Virus record (IMG/VR): IMGVR_UViG_3300036981_000146
Location: 1-23,416 of that record
Source of the DNA: a virus
Length of the DNA stretch: 23,416 bases
Reading direction: 5' to 3' (one strand)
The notes under the pieces were generated by a model that saw nothing but the letters and a program-made list of their open reading frames with translations, had not been told where the DNA came from and did not search any database. The position numbers were made by a program, and so were the translations under genes. Of this stretch, positions 22,338 through 23,416 are shown piece after piece (positions within the stretch are counted from its first letter, which is position 1; each line of letters opens with the position of its first letter).

Positions 22338-23416
22338 ATGGCCAGCAAAAACACCAGCCCGATTTATCTGCCAGACGGCTCTTTCGATTGGAGCGGCGGC
22401 GTGGACTCGTCGCTGGTGCCAACGCTGCGATCAGACCTGAATCCGACTGGTCTTGGCCGGAACCAGTTGGCCTGGATGAACAATTGCACCGTGCGCGGCG
22501 GCGGCATCACCCAGCGCACAGGCTTTCAGCCGTTGCTCAAGGTTCTCGCCGGCGGCCGCTGGCAGGGCGGATTCATGTACGAACCGGATGGGGGCAATCC
22601 GTATCTGGTTTGTCAGGTGGACGGGATTCTCTACAGCGTTCTCCTCGAAGCGCCATTCACCGTCACGGACCTTACCGGTGGGAATGTGACGCTGCGAAAC
22701 CCTGCTTCGGCTGAAATCGCATGGTTCGAGCAGGGAGAGAATTATCTCATCGTCCAGGCAGGCGACTATTATACGGGTCCGGCCACCATCACGGTGAACG
22801 ATTACGGCCAGCCGCTCATCGAGACCTCTACCACGCTGCCGCTGTTTTGGAATGGAACCACGCTACGCCGGTCGCGCGGCATCACTACTGCGGCACCTCC
22901 GCTTGCTCCCAACTTCAACGAAATCCCGGCAGCGACCTGCATGAATTACTTCGCCAACCGCCTTTGGTACGCCCAGGCACGACGCTATTCAGCCGGGGAC
23001 ATGGTGGGCGGCGCGGCGGGCACGATAGCGAACCGGAGGCGCGATGCGATTCTCAATGTGACCGAAAATCCGCTGTGTGCGGGCGGCGACGGGTTCACCG
23101 TGCCGACGAATGCAGGAAATATCCGTGCTTTAGCGCATACATCTACTGCCTCTGTGAATGCCAATGCCGACATCGGGCAATTCTACATTTTTACGCGAAA
23201 ATCCATTTACACTGTTCGTATTCCGACTTCACGCACTGATTGGATTGGTGCAGACGCAAGTAACGGCCCCTATCAATCGGTGGTTCAGATCAATAACGGA
23301 TCGGTGAATGACCGTTCCATTGTGGCGGTCAACGGCGATCTGTTCTACCAGAGTTTCGATCCGGCAATCCGTTCTCTTACGAATGCCGTCCGGAATTTCC
23401 AGCAGTGGGGCAATAC
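22338..23416 (+). CDS. Virion structural protein, probable tail hub/beta-propeller type (3' end beyond the window)
   Basis: At least 359 codons, open to the right edge. N-terminal segment: PDGSFDWSGGVDSSLVPTL, then GLGRNQLAWMNNCTVRGGGI and TQRTGFQPLL. The motif of leading loops, 'N-x-x-V-R-G-G-x-I-x-x-R-x-G-F', recurs in beta-rich phage hub or stabilisation-type proteins (for example the P22 head-tail class and related propellers). The rest consists of regular beta strands and turns with NYLIVQAGDYY, RLWYAQARRYSAGD and GQFYIFTRKSIYTVRIP, resembling propeller blades. It is the only plus-strand gene seen, diverging from the terminase. There is no Shine-Dalgarno in front of the ATG. Structural role probable; exact position in the particle inferred. 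Confidence 0.6.
   Translation, partial: MASKNTSPIYLPDGSFDWSGGVDSSLVPTLRSDLNPTGLGRNQLAWMNNCTVRGGGITQRTGFQPLLKVLAGGRWQGGFMYEPDGGNPYLVCQVDGILYSVLLEAPFTVTDLTGGNVTLRNPASAEIAWFEQGENYLIVQAGDYYTGPATITVNDYGQPLIETSTTLPLFWNGTTLRRSRGITTAAPPLAPNFNEIPAATCMNYFANRLWYAQARRYSAGDMVGGAAGTIANRRRDAILNVTENPLCAGGDGFTVPTNAGNIRALAHTSTASVNANADIGQFYIFTRKSIYTVRIPTSRTDWIGADASNGPYQSVVQINNGSVNDRSIVAVNGDLFYQSFDPAIRSLTNAVRNFQQWGN

Noticed and set aside
22388-23239. Two plus-strand ORFs (108 and 172 codons) at the right end
   Set aside because: They are in a different frame from the ATG at 22338, whose frame stays open to the edge and reads as beta-rich structural protein; the two ORFs are Arg/His-rich shadows.

Overview
This window is a tailed-phage genome fragment (free phage or prophage). 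Almost all of it is one long leftward (minus-strand) late operon, and a single gene reads rightward at the right edge. Both edges cut a gene: a very long fibre-like gene on the left (minus strand, open from 4226 to the edge) and a structural gene on the right (plus strand, from 22338 to the edge). A large terminase with complete ATPase and nuclease motifs, a long portal (767 aa), a scaffold-like protein, a GroES-like co-chaperonin and a probable major capsid protein identify it as a head-assembly region. The portal length and the right-edge protein suggest a podovirus-like particle, but this is inference. A spanin-like lipoprotein, a holin-like protein and several Sec-type leaders point to a Gram-negative (diderm) host. 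The Thr/Asn/Gly-rich style of the exported proteins made me think of Verrucomicrobiota, but the sequence does not prove it. No replication, integrase or repressor gene and no tRNA was seen, so lifestyle is unknown.

Layout in transcription order on the minus strand: (i) terminase large subunit (22184-20400) and a Cys-rich companion (20396-19725). (ii) An accessory block: HNH endonuclease, two paralogous RgpF-like glycosyltransferases, a third glycosyltransferase-like protein, a radical SAM/SPASM-like enzyme, a sugar C-methyltransferase and a second HNH endonuclease (19728-14252). (iii) Portal, a small basic protein, a Tat-leader mini-protein, a small unknown and the scaffold-like protein (14240-9900). 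(iv) A helical unknown, the GroES-like protein and, after a 205-bp leader with a promoter-like site, the major capsid protein (9894-7468). (v) A GC-rich hairpin, an acidic small protein and three small ORFs built from a repeated Cys-X-Cys helical module, one fused to a fibronectin type III domain (7386-6031). (vi) A tightly coupled set: a membrane/coiled-coil protein, a holin-like protein, a lipoprotein, a small hydrophobic protein, a collagen-like exported protein and the giant fibre-like protein (6006 to left edge).

Two things stand out. First, the giant fibre-like protein starts with a Sec signal peptide and contains an embedded domain that reads like a GH27 alpha-galactosidase (barrel plus C-terminal sandwich) with the usual catalytic Asp positions replaced. 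It follows a collagen-like protein that is also exported, so these 'fibres' look as if they leave the cell through the host secretion pathway. Second, the block between terminase and portal holds a coherent set of sugar and glycan genes (three glycosyltransferase-like, one radical SAM, one deoxysugar C-methyltransferase) between two related homing-endonuclease-like genes. Together these suggest a phage-encoded system that builds, modifies or recognises a surface glycan.
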